NCBI GenBank assembly: GCA_016744295.1
Contig: JADGEQ010000010.1
Span: forward strand, 62,001 to 126,000
DNA length: 64,000 bases
Source: Desulfobacteraceae bacterium
Lineage (GTDB): Bacteria > Desulfobacterota > Desulfobacteria > Desulfobacterales > Desulfobacteraceae
Direction: 5' to 3'
The notes below the pieces were generated by a model. The model was not told the DNA's origin. It did not search any database and worked only from the letters and a program-made list of their open reading frames with translations. Below are positions 54,939 to 64,000 of the stretch, one piece after another. How positions within the stretch are numbered: the first letter of the stretch is position 1; the number at the start of each line of letters is the position of its first letter. The translations under genes and the position numbers were made by a program.

Positions 54939-57005
54939 CTACCAATCGTATCCCAGCTTTGCTGCGATGGTTATAAAATCTGCCATAACATAGTGGGTTT
55001 GTTCCATCATGATTTCTTTTGAATCCTTAGGCTTAATGCCGTCATCATCTATAGATTCAATGGGTTTTTTTCCTAGGGCTACTCTATATTCATTTTCATT
55101 TTCAAGCTCCAGACTGGTATACAAGTCAATTTTTCCTTTCCGCTGGGCAAGATTTAAAGACAAGGTTTCCTGGCCGTTGAGCCTATTGGCAAGTTCAATT
55201 CGGTTTTTCAGATAAATCATGCCCGGATCATTCTGTTCTCTTTTATGATATTCATCTGAAAGAGTTGCATACAAAGGCTCCATTGATCTATAGGCATTAT
55301 AACCAGTTTTTAGGATTGTATCCCAGAGCAGGGCTCCATCCAAAGAACTTTCTCCGGTATGTTTTATCTTATACATCTGGGGATATTTTATGTCAGGCAC
55401 AACCCCGAGATGTTGGGTACTTTCTCCAGAAACCCGGTAGAATTTAGCACTGGTCAGTTTTAATTTACCGTCTCCAAGGGGTTTCAGTTCCTGGACAGTC
55501 CCTTTGCCAAAACTTTGTGTGCCGATGATAATCCCTCGGTTATAGTCCTTGATAGCCCCTGCAAAAATTTCTGATGCTGAGGCACTCATCCGGTTGATCA
55601 AAACAACCAAAGGGCCGGTATATTCAATGGACGGATCTTCATCATAGAGGCGGGAAACCCTGTGTTTTGTCTTGATCTGAACTGTGGGCCCTGATTTTAG
55701 AAACAAGCCTGTCAGGTCATTTGATTCCTTGAGCGACCCGCCGCCATTGTCCCTAAGATCAACAATCACCCCATCAATTTTTTCTTTTTTAAATTCAAAT
55801 AAAATTTTTTGAACATCTTTTGTGGTGCTTTTGTAATCTTTTTCCCCCCGGTAGTAGGCAGCAAAATCGATATAAAAATTGGGTATTTCAATAATGCCAA
55901 TTTTAAAATTTTTATTGCCCTGGGTAATGGTAACAACCTTCTTTTTAGCAGATTGTTCTTCCAGTTTTACCTTGTCTCTTTTTATACTGATGGTGGTGGT
56001 GGAATCTGCCTTTTTTGCCGGGATAATCTTTAAACGAACATAGGTGTTTTTAGGTCCCCTGATGAGCTTGACCACATCATCAATACGTTCACCAATGGTA
56101 TCTTTGAGTTCTCCATCTTTTCCCTGTCCCACACCAATAATTTTATCACCGGGCATTAGCAGATGAGATTTGTCAGCCGGCCCTTTTGGGATCAACCTGA
56201 CCACCTTGGTGTATTCATACTCATTTTGAAGAACAGCACCAATGCCTTCCAAAGAAAGGCTCATGTGAATGTCAAAATCTTCAGACACCCTGGGCGCAAA
56301 ATATTGAGTGTGGGGGTCGAAGCTGGTTGTGACACTGTTCATAAATATTTGAAACACGTCATTGGTATTGGTCTGGGAAAGTCTTTTCAAACGGTTTGTA
56401 TATATTTTGTCAAGGGATTCTGATATCTTATCATCTTTCTGATCGTCCAGTTTCATGGTAATAATATGATTTTTTAATTCATTTTTCCACAATAGATACA
56501 GATCTTCCAATGAAGTTTGAATGGGCCGGGTTTTATTGTCAATGAGAATCACATCATCCGTGGTAAAATCCATATCACTTTCCCAGGTGGTGATAAGGCT
56601 TAGGATATATTCAAGCCGCAAAACCGATCTTGACAGATAGAGATTAAAAATATCATAGGCAGGTCTTAGATTCCCTGTTTTCAAATCTTTTTCAAATCGG
56701 TATTGATAAGGGGCAAACCGGTCCAAATCCTTCTGGGTGAGCAGTTGCCGACTCGGGTCCAGGCTTTTAATATACCGCTCAAAAATATTGGCAGAGATGA
56801 CCTTGTCAAGTTTTTTTCCAAGATAATGGTATCGTTCAAGGGCTTTGATAATTTTAATACACCGGATGGAATGGGTTTTTAAGGGAAATATTAGGGGTGT
56901 TTCTGCAAATGATGTCCCAATACCGTAAAATGGGACAAGGATAAAACTAAAAAGAAACAGATAAATAAAAAAAACAATTTTACTGGATTGCTTAAATGGT
57001 TTCAT
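54939..57005 (-). CDS. prc: Carboxy-terminal processing protease (Prc/Tsp)
   Basis: This is 688 residues from ATG 57005; a TTG at 57035 is a weaker alternative. A signal-anchor segment (IVFFIYLFLFSFILVPFYG) is followed by the N-terminal helical domain, a PDZ domain (KVVRLIPKGPADKSHLLMPG) and the S41 core with Ser in MSASASEIFAG and Lys in GTQSFGKGTVQ. It degrades or trims periplasmic proteins by the C-terminus. It overlaps the 3' end of the RbgA-like gene by 14 bp. Confidence 0.9.
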   Translation of the reverse strand: MKPFKQSSKIVFFIYLFLFSFILVPFYGIGTSFAETPLIFPLKTHSIRCIKIIKALERYHYLGKKLDKVISANIFERYIKSLDPSRQLLTQKDLDRFAPYQYRFEKDLKTGNLRPAYDIFNLYLSRSVLRLEYILSLITTWESDMDFTTDDVILIDNKTRPIQTSLEDLYLLWKNELKNHIITMKLDDQKDDKISESLDKIYTNRLKRLSQTNTNDVFQIFMNSVTTSFDPHTQYFAPRVSEDFDIHMSLSLEGIGAVLQNEYEYTKVVRLIPKGPADKSHLLMPGDKIIGVGQGKDGELKDTIGERIDDVVKLIRGPKNTYVRLKIIPAKKADSTTTISIKRDKVKLEEQSAKKKVVTITQGNKNFKIGIIEIPNFYIDFAAYYRGEKDYKSTTKDVQKILFEFKKEKIDGVIVDLRDNGGGSLKESNDLTGLFLKSGPTVQIKTKHRVSRLYDEDPSIEYTGPLVVLINRMSASASEIFAGAIKDYNRGIIIGTQSFGKGTVQELKPLGDGKLKLTSAKFYRVSGESTQHLGVVPDIKYPQMYKIKHTGESSLDGALLWDTILKTGYNAYRSMEPLYATLSDEYHKREQNDPGMIYLKNRIELANRLNGQETLSLNLAQRKGKIDLYTSLELENENEYRVALGKKPIESIDDDGIKPKDSKEIMMEQTHYVMADFITIAAKLGYDW

Positions 57006-57843
57006 TTGCTGATTCAATGTCCTTTGGTGTTTCAAAACTGATTTTGCCGATTAGTCCGGAACGAAGATCCCTGATTAATATTTCAGCGGCTTTTTGATGG
57101 TGGATAATACCTCCTTTTTTAAAACATCCCCTTGCCCTGGCAATCATTTCTATCAGATCTGATTCATCTTTAGGCAGCTCAGTTAGAAAATCATATCTTT
57201 GAAGGAGCAGATCCGGATATTTTTTAAGCAGGAGACCGGCAGCAAAAAAACCGATTTCGTAATAATCTATTGCTGTATCGGAAATAGCACCGGAAGCGGC
57301 AAGAACAAAAGCCCTTTCTTTTGGTTCAATGACAGGCCAGAGAATACCGGGTGTATCATATACATCTATATTATTTTTGAGGCTAGTACGCTGTTTGTGA
57401 CGGGTTATGGCCGGCACGTTTCCGGTTTTTGCAATTTTTTTTCCGGCAAGGGTGTTTAAAATTGTTGATTTGCCTGTGTTGGGAATGCCCACCACCATAA
57501 CCTTAACTTTTCTGGCACGGTTTCTTGTTATGCGGGAAATGCAATAATTCAACGCCTTTTCAGCCTGATATTTTTGACTTCCACATACGGCAATGGCCGG
57601 TACCTTCCGCTGATGTTCAAAATAGGAAAGCCACATATCCGTTACTGAAGGGTCTGCAAGGTCACTTTTGTTCAATATCTTAATTCTTGTCTTTCCCTTG
57701 CATAAATTATTGACCAGAGGATTTTCACTGGCAACGGGAAGTCGCGCATCCAAAACTTCCAATACGGCGTCCACCTTTGAAATGGAATCTTTCAGCAGTT
57801 TTTTTGTTTCCAGCATATGGCCGGGATACCATTGAATATTCAT
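56992..57843 (-). CDS. RbgA/YlqF-like circularly permuted GTPase
   Basis: This is 283 residues. The permuted motif order is G4 (KSDLADPS, with the N in LNKSD), then G1 VGIPNTGKSTILN and G3 DTPGIL. The N-terminal WYPGHM is typical of YlqF/RbgA, which helps assemble the 50S ribosomal subunit. It is coupled to the upstream small membrane gene by an ATGA overlap. Confidence 0.9.
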   Translation of the reverse strand: MNIQWYPGHMLETKKLLKDSISKVDAVLEVLDARLPVASENPLVNNLCKGKTRIKILNKSDLADPSVTDMWLSYFEHQRKVPAIAVCGSQKYQAEKALNYCISRITRNRARKVKVMVVGIPNTGKSTILNTLAGKKIAKTGNVPAITRHKQRTSLKNNIDVYDTPGILWPVIEPKERAFVLAASGAISDTAIDYYEIGFFAAGLLLKKYPDLLLQRYDFLTELPKDESDLIEMIARARGCFKKGGIIHHQKAAEILIRDLRSGLIGKISFETPKDIESANETI

Positions 57844-58103
57844 TGTTCTATTCTTTTTATCTCTTTTATATTATTGATTTCCTGCTGAAGACGCTCAATC
57901 TTTTCCCCGTTGGTTTCTTTTTGATGAAAATAAAGGTAAGAAAAAATTAAGGCAATGATGCTGCTGCCGATAAAACCCGAAACCATAATACAAATTAGGG
58001 TTTCAAATAAGGTCATTTGGTTGATATGCCCATAGCCCCATCCTGCGGTAAGACTTACAATAAAGATAACACTAAAAATAATATACATATGTGTTTTTAC
58101 CAT
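57840..58103 (-). CDS. Small membrane protein with coiled-coil tail
   Basis: This is 87 residues with two hydrophobic segments (MYIIFSVIFIVSLTAGWGYG and ICIMVSGFIGSSIIALIFSYL) and a C-terminal coiled-coil (EKIERLQQEINNIKEIKRIE). It is not recognised. Overlap with the GTPase gene indicates co-transcription. Confidence 0.6.
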   Translation of the reverse strand: MVKTHMYIIFSVIFIVSLTAGWGYGHINQMTLFETLICIMVSGFIGSSIIALIFSYLYFHQKETNGEKIERLQQEINNIKEIKRIEQ

Positions 58104-58122
58104 TTGTTGTGGGGAAAGAGAT

Positions 58123-58914
58123 CTATTTGTATACGCCTTTTATCTGAGTATCTTGGTCAAGCATCTTAATTAATTTGGGGTGCAAATATGGATTGGCTGC
58201 AACAATCCCGTTTTCAGGATATCCCTCATCCCCTGCAAAATTTGAAACCTTTCCCATGGCCTCTTTTACGATCAGGGCTCCGGCGGCAATGTCATAGATA
58301 TTCAGATTCATTTCCCAAAATCCATCAAGTTTTCCACAGGCCACATAACAAAGATCAATGGCAGCTGAACCATAGCGCCGGATATCTCTAAGCTGGGGTA
58401 CAATTTTATTAAAATGGGTCAAATTATTCTGCTCAAGTCCGCCACGAAGACAGGCAAATCCTGTGGCCATGACAGCGCTACCAAATTCTTTTGTAGCGGA
58501 AACGTGTATGGGTAAATCGTTTAAAAAAGCACCTCTGCCCATTTCTCCATGAAATAATTGCCCAAGAACCGGTGCATAGACAGCACCCAGAATAGTTTGA
58601 CCATCTTTTTCAAGGGCAATGCTGACCGAATAAAAAGGCTGGCCATGAACAAAAGAGGTGGTGCCGTCTATGGGATCAATGATCCATAGAAAGCTACTGG
58701 ACCTGCCTGATTTGCCGGTTTCTTCACCCAGAATGTCATGTTCTGGAAACTGTGCATTTATCTCCTGAATTATAAATAATTCTACTTGTTTGTCCGTGAC
58801 GGTGACAAGATCTTTAGGATTTTTAAATTCAACATCATCGGGTTTTAAACTAGTTTGATTTTTTATGCAGATTTCACCTGCCCGGGTGATCAGGTTTTTT
58901 AAAAAGGATATCAA
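58123..58914 (-). CDS. Inositol monophosphatase family protein
   Basis: This is 263 residues from TTG 58914. The family motifs GEETG, IDPIDGTTSFVHGQPF and IYDIAAG bind two metal ions. The open frame extends to 59241, but that part lacks family similarity and runs into the divergent transglycosylase gene, and 263 residues is the normal length. The substrate may be inositol phosphate, or fructose 1,6-bisphosphate or another sugar phosphate. Confidence 0.8.
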   Translation of the reverse strand: MISFLKNLITRAGEICIKNQTSLKPDDVEFKNPKDLVTVTDKQVELFIIQEINAQFPEHDILGEETGKSGRSSSFLWIIDPIDGTTSFVHGQPFYSVSIALEKDGQTILGAVYAPVLGQLFHGEMGRGAFLNDLPIHVSATKEFGSAVMATGFACLRGGLEQNNLTHFNKIVPQLRDIRRYGSAAIDLCYVACGKLDGFWEMNLNIYDIAAGALIVKEAMGKVSNFAGDEGYPENGIVAANPYLHPKLIKMLDQDTQIKGVYK

Positions 58915-59146
58915 GTTGGCACCAATTCCGTTGTTATTGTATTTGTCTTGAGGATTATGGCATATCAAGATAGATTTGGAAAGACAAAGCTTTTTAAACG
59001 CCACAACACATGGGGCAAGAAAGATGTTCTTTTGCCGGTATTTGGCGTTGTCCTGTCCTGCTTGGGATTTAACGGTATTATTGACTTTGGTTCCTGTTTT
59101 TGCAATGGTTGTCACTTCATGAATTAATTTAAAATCAGGATATAGT

Positions 59147-60256
59147 ATGAGAAGGTACAGGTTCTTTATTTTTCCATGTGCAATGGTACTCCTTTTATCT
59201 GTGTTTTCATTTCCCGGGGGGTGCAAAGAGAGCGTGAACAAGCTCTTTCAAATCAATCAGATCCATCCATTGATGGACAGCATTCGTTTCTCAGAGGAAA
59301 TAAAATTTTGCGGCATTAGAATTAACCACGACGATCCGGAAATCAGGCAGCGGCTGGAAAAACAAGTCCTTTTAGCCGTTCATAACAGGCCCCAGGTTAT
59401 CCTGTGGATGAAGCGGTCTGCCAGGTATTTCCCCCATATTGAAAAAATTTTAAATCAGGAAAATATGCCCCTGGACTTAAAATATGTTCCTGTTGTAGAA
59501 AGTGGACTAAGGCCCCACAGCGGTTCTTCAAAGGGGGCAGTAGGGTTTTGGCAGTTTTTGAAAGATACAGGCCAACGGTATGGATTAAGAATAGACGGAA
59601 ACATTGATGAACGAAGGAATATTTTCAAGTCCACCCTGGCTGCCTGTTATTACCTGAAAAAATTGAATGTTGAATTCGATTCCTACCTGCTTGCCCTTTC
59701 TGCATATAATATGGGGGAATTTGGGTTGAATACAGAAATTGAGGCCCAGGAGAACCGGGATTTTTTCTCCCTTTACCTTCCCCTTGAAACCCAGCAATAT
59801 GTATTTAAAATTATTGCGGCGAAAATGATACTGGAAAATCCTGAAAAATACGGGTTTTTATTGAAACCATCAGATCTTTATCCAGAGTTTCGCTTTTCAA
59901 AGATAAATTTCAATCTGAATACTAAAATTCCCCTTCTATTGGTTGCCCAAGCTGCAACCATCCCCTTTAAAACCGTAAAGGACATGAACCCGGAAATCCG
60001 GGGGTATCATCTTGATTCTGGGAAAGTGACCTTGTTGATTCCAGAGGGCAAGGAAAAAGGATTTAAGGAAAGATTTGCTCTCTTACACTCAGAGTGGCCA
60101 AAAAAATATCAGGTAAAAATTCATGTTGTCAAGCCCGGGGAAAGCCTTACTCGGATTGCCAAACAATATAATATGCCATTAATTACCCTGTTGCGGCTAA
60201 ACAAGTTTTCCTTTAAAAAAGTTATCCATCCGGGTGACAGGTTGCAGGTTCGATGA
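59147..60256 (+). CDS. MltD-like lytic transglycosylase with LysM domain
   Basis: This is 369 residues. A lipoprotein signal ends at FPGGC. The SLT domain has the catalytic Glu in VPVVESGL, then the GAVGFWQFLKDTGQRYGL and LALSAYNMGE motifs. A LysM domain closes the protein (VVKPGESLTRIAKQYNMPL). It cuts peptidoglycan strands during growth. It is divergent from the inositol monophosphatase gene. Confidence 0.9.
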   Translation: MRRYRFFIFPCAMVLLLSVFSFPGGCKESVNKLFQINQIHPLMDSIRFSEEIKFCGIRINHDDPEIRQRLEKQVLLAVHNRPQVILWMKRSARYFPHIEKILNQENMPLDLKYVPVVESGLRPHSGSSKGAVGFWQFLKDTGQRYGLRIDGNIDERRNIFKSTLAACYYLKKLNVEFDSYLLALSAYNMGEFGLNTEIEAQENRDFFSLYLPLETQQYVFKIIAAKMILENPEKYGFLLKPSDLYPEFRFSKINFNLNTKIPLLLVAQAATIPFKTVKDMNPEIRGYHLDSGKVTLLIPEGKEKGFKERFALLHSEWPKKYQVKIHVVKPGESLTRIAKQYNMPLITLLRLNKFSFKKVIHPGDRLQVR

Positions 60257-60260
60257 AATT

Positions 60261-60413
60261 TTAGGCTGAATCATCGGGAAGATCTTTTTTGGGCTTTTGC
60301 TGTTTTTTAAAACAGGCTTTATCTTCCCGGATAATGGCACATAATTTAGGGTTGTGTAATTCTTTGCAGGTGGCATGATTATATAGCGGGCATTCAGGAT
60401 GTTGCTTGGACAT
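60261..60413 (-). CDS. Small cysteine-containing protein (50 aa)
   Basis: The frame MSKQHPECPLYNHATCKELH and on to TAA 60261 has four Cys (ECPLYNHATC, KLCAII, KACFKK) and a basic C-terminus. AAGGA lies 7 bp before the ATG. It lies between the transglycosylase and the pseudokinase genes. It could bind zinc; the function is unknown. Confidence 0.6.
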   Translation of the reverse strand: MSKQHPECPLYNHATCKELHNPKLCAIIREDKACFKKQQKPKKDLPDDSA

Positions 60414-60469
60414 GATTATTCCTTTTTAATTAGCTACCCATAGTATAGTTGAATCATAGCCTAAAACAC

Positions 60470-62071
60470 TTAAGTTTTCAAGGCGTTTTCCACGAGAAAG
60501 CGATCTGAGACACAGAGGGAAGAAAGGCAGAAAAGAAATTCAATCAATGCGGGGATAGATATGGGCTGACTAAAACCGCCAAGATGGGGGCCTGTCATCA
60601 GGATAATATCCTGCTTTCCCTGTGGATATTCTTTGGTGTTTTCGATGCCTCTTTCCATCAGAAATTGAGCAAATTGCGTTTCACTCATACTCTGCTGATC
60701 CTGAACCCGAAGTATTTCTTCCATATTATCGTCCATTCCCATTTTTTCAATGAGAGAATCTATCAATTCCGACAAACCGTTAAACAAAATTATGTCTGGT
60801 CTCTTTCCGGTAATGGCCAGATAATAACGTTCAATGACTCCTTTTATCAATTCACAAAACAAAGTTTTATCAAACAGATCTCGGGTATCGCAGGGGGGAT
60901 GGGATCCTTTTTTTCCTCTTTTTGAGGGGGCTTTATTTCTGAAATAACTGCCAATTACCAGAACGAAACTTAGGATATGCTCTCCAATATAATGGCCAAG
61001 GGATTTACTGTCTCCCATTTTAATCAAATGTTCAAAATCCCTCAGTCCAGAGGAGGCAAAATTAGGATATCGGCAAGAGTCAAGCCATTGGTCCAGGCGA
61101 CCACCATGTTCCCAGAGATAGGCACCATTGTCATTGCGGCGACCTTGTTGCACCCGATTGTGAAACAAGGGGATCAACGCTGTGTGAATTATTCCTTTTG
61201 ATGTGAGGTTGCCAAGCAGATGCGCATTTTTGAAAAAAATATCTTTGATTTGGCGGTTGGAAAATTTTTTTTCTGAAATATCTTCATTTGGATATTCAAA
61301 ATAGTGTGCCTGGGCACGATATGCAATTGCAATTGGTTGACAAGCAAATTGTGTATTCTTAAAAAGTATGCCTTGCGTATCAAGTATTTCAAATAAATAT
61401 TGATTTTCAACTCTGACAGGGCAGGGGATATAAAAATTTGTGACCTGACAGGGCGGGTGTTTTTTCAAAAAGTCCATCCACAAAATTTCATTGATAAGTT
61501 CGGCTGTATTGGCTTTGTTCTTTGAAAATTTTATAATACCCATTTCCTTGTCTCCGGTTCGGAAAGTAAGGCTTCTGCCCTGCCATTTTATGGACAGCGG
61601 ATCCACATTCATAAAGTTGGACAAAAGCCCATCAAGAGAAATTTTCAACGGGGTGGGTATAAAAACAGAAAAAGCGGGTTCACTCTTAAGCCGGACCGGC
61701 AGTTTGACAAGGGCCTGGGAAACGGCTCTTTGCCGTTTATCATTGCTTGAGACGAGTATCTTCTGAAGCTGGGGTATGATTCGTTTGGTCACGGGTACCC
61801 AGGTTTTTTGGGCCATATGAACCAGGGCCGAGGCTGCTTCAACATAAAGAAAAAAACGTTGTTTTTGAGAATCAAATCGATTGGATTTTATTAAAACAAT
61901 CAAGGCGTCAAGGGTCTGGTTCGTAATAGAATCCGGGGAGGAGTCCATGTGGATGACCAGGTATTGAACAGCCATATAGGCAGCTGAAAAATCAAGGGTT
62001 TGATTTAACAGCTGCATTTCTGTATGGCATCTCTCATCTGTGTTGGGAAGGGCTGTTGATTGAAAAACCAT
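60470..62071 (-). CDS. Possible SidJ-related pseudokinase
   Basis: This is 533 residues with no signal or membrane segment. The N-terminal part is all-helical (HEAT-like). From about 170 the sequence resembles a kinase fold: GIIKFSKN could be the beta3 Lys, NEILWMDFL the alphaC Glu, and GIIHTALIPLFHN a degenerate catalytic loop followed by WEHGGRLDQWLD. I recall the SidJ-related pseudokinase family as a fit; SidJ-type enzymes catalyse glutamylation or AMP transfer. The assignment is tentative. It lies 18 bp after a coiled-coil membrane gene, in a unit with guaA. Confidence 0.5.
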   Translation of the reverse strand: MVFQSTALPNTDERCHTEMQLLNQTLDFSAAYMAVQYLVIHMDSSPDSITNQTLDALIVLIKSNRFDSQKQRFFLYVEAASALVHMAQKTWVPVTKRIIPQLQKILVSSNDKRQRAVSQALVKLPVRLKSEPAFSVFIPTPLKISLDGLLSNFMNVDPLSIKWQGRSLTFRTGDKEMGIIKFSKNKANTAELINEILWMDFLKKHPPCQVTNFYIPCPVRVENQYLFEILDTQGILFKNTQFACQPIAIAYRAQAHYFEYPNEDISEKKFSNRQIKDIFFKNAHLLGNLTSKGIIHTALIPLFHNRVQQGRRNDNGAYLWEHGGRLDQWLDSCRYPNFASSGLRDFEHLIKMGDSKSLGHYIGEHILSFVLVIGSYFRNKAPSKRGKKGSHPPCDTRDLFDKTLFCELIKGVIERYYLAITGKRPDIILFNGLSELIDSLIEKMGMDDNMEEILRVQDQQSMSETQFAQFLMERGIENTKEYPQGKQDIILMTGPHLGGFSQPISIPALIEFLFCLSSLCVSDRFLVENALKT

Positions 62072-62089
62072 AATCTACCGGATCAAGGT

Positions 62090-63004
62090 TTACTCTGATA
62101 GGCTTTCTGACTTGATGTTACCCGTATCAAGTTGGGGAACAGGTTTGGTGTCCAAAGATTTTTCTTTTTCAATGCTCTTTTCCGCTTTTTTTACAGGTGA
62201 CGGATTGCTCGTTTGATGGTTTTGTTTTGTCTCCAGCTGGTGGAGCTTTTTTTCAAGGGACAGCCTTAATTGGTTGAAACGTTTATCCAGTTCTTTATCG
62301 GAAATCGTTTTCAAGTCAATCTCTTTGAGTTTTTTATCAATAAGGCTGGTGGTTTTTCTAAGATTTCCAATCTGTTCTTCATAGGCCGAAAGTTCCAATA
62401 GCCTTGCATCAAACTCTTCCTTGAAGAGAGCAATCTCTTCCTTGATCTGGTCAGCATTTTTCTTAAATTGAACATTGCTTTTGGTGATGGAAGCCAATAA
62501 TTGCTGCTTTATTGTTTCCATGGCTACAAGGGTCGACTTATTTTGATTGGTATTTTTTTTTATTTTTTTTTCCAGGGCTGCCATGGTATTTTTGAGTGTT
62601 TTGGCATCAGCCTTTGATGCAGACATTTTAGCCACTTGATTTTCAAGAGCCTGCTCTTTTTTAGTGAGCAGGGGCAATTGCTGATCAGTGTCAAACTTAT
62701 TTTTGGCAATTCGCAGATCCAAACTGTTCAATTTCTCTTCAATTTGCCGCGCCATTTTTTCGACCTGTAGTTGCTTGGTCATATCCACGTCAACGACCCG
62801 CTCTTTCATATCCAGATAAACAAAAATAAGAATGGCACAGATCAGGCAGGGAATGATCACAGAAATGATGGTTACCCTGTTTGATAATTTTTCAATCTTC
62901 AGTGTATTAATTTCCTGGTGGTATTCAGCCCCCTGCAAACTCTGGGTATCATCGGATTCAGAAAAATTTGAAGGGTCATTTCTGAAATCTTTAAGGTTAT
63001 CCAT
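62090..63004 (-). CDS. Single-span membrane protein with long coiled coil
   Basis: This is 304 residues. A hydrophobic segment (VTIISVIIPCLICAILIFVYL) near residue 45 precedes about 200 residues of strongly charged heptads (KQLQVEKMARQIEEKLNSL and similar). No enzyme motif is seen. It lies 24 bp after the guaA stop and before the pseudokinase gene, so the three are probably co-transcribed. Confidence 0.7.
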   Translation of the reverse strand: MDNLKDFRNDPSNFSESDDTQSLQGAEYHQEINTLKIEKLSNRVTIISVIIPCLICAILIFVYLDMKERVVDVDMTKQLQVEKMARQIEEKLNSLDLRIAKNKFDTDQQLPLLTKKEQALENQVAKMSASKADAKTLKNTMAALEKKIKKNTNQNKSTLVAMETIKQQLLASITKSNVQFKKNADQIKEEIALFKEEFDARLLELSAYEEQIGNLRKTTSLIDKKLKEIDLKTISDKELDKRFNQLRLSLEKKLHQLETKQNHQTSNPSPVKKAEKSIEKEKSLDTKPVPQLDTGNIKSESLSE

Positions 63005-63028
63005 GGTGAATTATCCTGTTTTGGCGTT

Positions 63029-64000
63029 CTATTCCCATTCAATGGTACCCGGCGGTTTGGATGTTATATCCAGCACAACCCGATTAATATTATCAACTTC
63101 ATTACTGATGCGATTGGATATTTTTCCCAACAGATCATGGGGTAATTTTGCCCAGTCCGCCGTCATGGCATCATTGCTGGTGACTGCACGGATGGCAATA
63201 CAATTGCCAAAGGTTCTTTTATCCCCCATAACCCCGACGCTTTTAATGGGCAAAAGTACGGCAAAGGACTGCCAAAGTTTTCTGTAATACCCTGCTTCCC
63301 GTATCTCTTCCAAAAGGATGGTGTCGGCTTTTCTAAGTATTTCCAGGCGTTCTTGGGTAATATTTCCCATGATTCTGATAGCAAGCCCGGGACCGGGAAA
63401 GGGTTGTCTCCAGATTAGTTCCTCATTAATGCCCAGATCCAACCCAAGTTTACGCACTTCATCCTTAAACAGCAGCTGCAATGGCTCAATAAGTTTAAGA
63501 TTCATTTTTTCGGGAAGTCCGCCCACATTATGGTGGGATTTGATAATGGAGGTTGGACCGCCAAAGGCTGATTTGGACTCAATTATATCCGGATAGAGGG
63601 TTCCCTGGCCAAGAAATTGTGCACCTTCAATTTTTTTGGCCTCTGCATCAAAAACATCAATAAAAAGATTTCCAATGATCTTACGTTTTGTTTCAGGATC
63701 GGTGACGCCATCCAAAGCGGTCAAAAACATCTTCCTTGCATCCACAAATTTGATATTCATATCAAGGTTTGCGGTCAGGCTTATTTCCAGGTTTTCTTTT
63801 TCATTGTTCCTCAACAAACCGTTATCCACAAAAATGCAATAGAGGTTCTTACCAATTGCCTTGTGAATCAGGGTTGCAGCAACCGATGAATCAACCCCCC
63901 CCGATAAACCCATAATCACTTTTTTATCTCCGACAGCATCCTTTATCTGGGCAATTGCACCATCGGAAAATGATTTCATATTCCAGTTTTTTTCGCATCC
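63029..64000 (-). CDS. guaA: GMP synthase (glutamine-hydrolysing), 3' part (partial)
   Basis: An open frame reaches the window edge, so the 5' part is missing. [15 protein letters not shown] is the ATP pyrophosphatase P-loop, IFVDNGLLR follows, and [10 protein letters not shown] is the exact family C-terminus. The codons CEKNWNM directly before the ATG at 63979 read like the tail of the GATase domain, so the ATG is internal and the gene is a two-domain guaA. It converts XMP to GMP with glutamine and ATP. Confidence 0.95.
   Translation of the reverse strand, partial: GCEKNWNMKSFSDGAIAQIKDAVGDKKVIMGLSGGVDSSVAATLIHKAIGKNLYCIFVDNGLLRNNEKENLEISLTANLDMNIKFVDARKMFLTALDGVTDPETKRKIIGNLFIDVFDAEAKKIEGAQFLGQGTLYPDIIESKSAFGGPTSIIKSHHNVGGLPEKMNLKLIEPLQLLFKDEVRKLGLDLGINEELIWRQPFPGPGLAIRIMGNITQERLEILRKADTILLEEIREAGYYRKLWQSFAVLLPIKSVGVMGDKRTFGNCIAIRAVTSNDAMTADWAKLPHDLLGKISNRISNEVDNINRVVLDITSKPPGTIEWE

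Noticed and set aside
58915..59241. N-terminal extension of the inositol monophosphatase gene
   Set aside because: The extension lacks family similarity, overlaps the divergent transglycosylase start, and the shorter form has the normal family length.
1..64000. CRISPR arrays, transposases or insertion sequences
   Set aside because: No repeat-spacer pattern and no transposase-like protein were found; mobility is suggested only indirectly by gene remnants.

Overview
The window looks like a chromosomal piece of a strictly anaerobic, sulfate-reducing deltaproteobacterium of the Desulfobacteraceae type. This is inferred from corrinoid methyltransferase modules, an RACo-type activator, an AOR-family protein, CCG-domain Fe-S proteins and apparent selenocysteine use; no 16S gene or other taxonomic marker is present.

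Left part (1-23683): a catabolic-looking methyl-transfer island. A partial amidotransferase-like gene and an AOR-like/ferredoxin pair face left. A FadR/GntR regulator faces right from a long nested palindrome (2831-2889). Next come an FAD oxidase plus CCG Fe-S partner, a permease, a small membrane protein and UroD-type methyltransferase 1. A second copy of the palindrome core (9836-9850) precedes an arginase-fold hydrolase and a methylmalonate-semialdehyde-dehydrogenase-like enzyme. These are followed by a radical SAM-GNAT fusion and an AIR-synthase-like protein that together resemble part of the Nit1C cluster, here without a nitrilase. The island ends with corrinoid protein 1, MtrH-type methyltransferase, UroD-type methyltransferase 2, corrinoid protein 2, RACo and two accessory proteins. 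The expected flow is substrate methyl -> corrinoid (UroD/MtaA-type enzyme) -> tetrahydrofolate (MtrH-type), with RACo repairing oxidised cobalt. The substrate is unknown.

Middle (23684-32100): a loose region with an FMN reductase, PAS protein, methyltransferase, beta-lactamase-fold hydrolase, histidine kinase and solute-binding protein. Between them lie broken remnants of pterin dehydratase, YyaL, aldo/keto reductase and UvrA.

32126-37511: the most unusual part. One co-directional gene set encodes a UroD/MtaA-type protein whose third zinc-ligand position is an in-frame UGA (probable Sec312), with a 7-bp stem-loop just downstream. It continues with four paralogous thioredoxin-like proteins (two CxxC, two UGA-xx-C), a fifth small thioredoxin, a G3E/CobW GTPase, a methylmalonyl-CoA-mutase-type B12 domain that has lost its cobalt-binding His motif, and a MeaB/ArgK GTPase. 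Conventional ORF calling truncates all three probable selenoproteins. I propose a selenol/thiol-dependent methyl- or metal-transfer system with two GTPase chaperones.

Right part (37618-64000): mostly housekeeping. It holds an ABC-F protein, a two-component system with HtrA protease, tRNA-Ala(GGC), a PpiD-like foldase, an M16 peptidase, a PilZ protein, recX, an acyl-ACP thioesterase, a giant AsmA-like protein, a parvulin, a Prc protease, an RbgA/YlqF GTPase, an inositol monophosphatase family enzyme, an MltD-like transglycosylase, a possible SidJ-like pseudokinase, a coiled-coil membrane protein and the 3' part of guaA.
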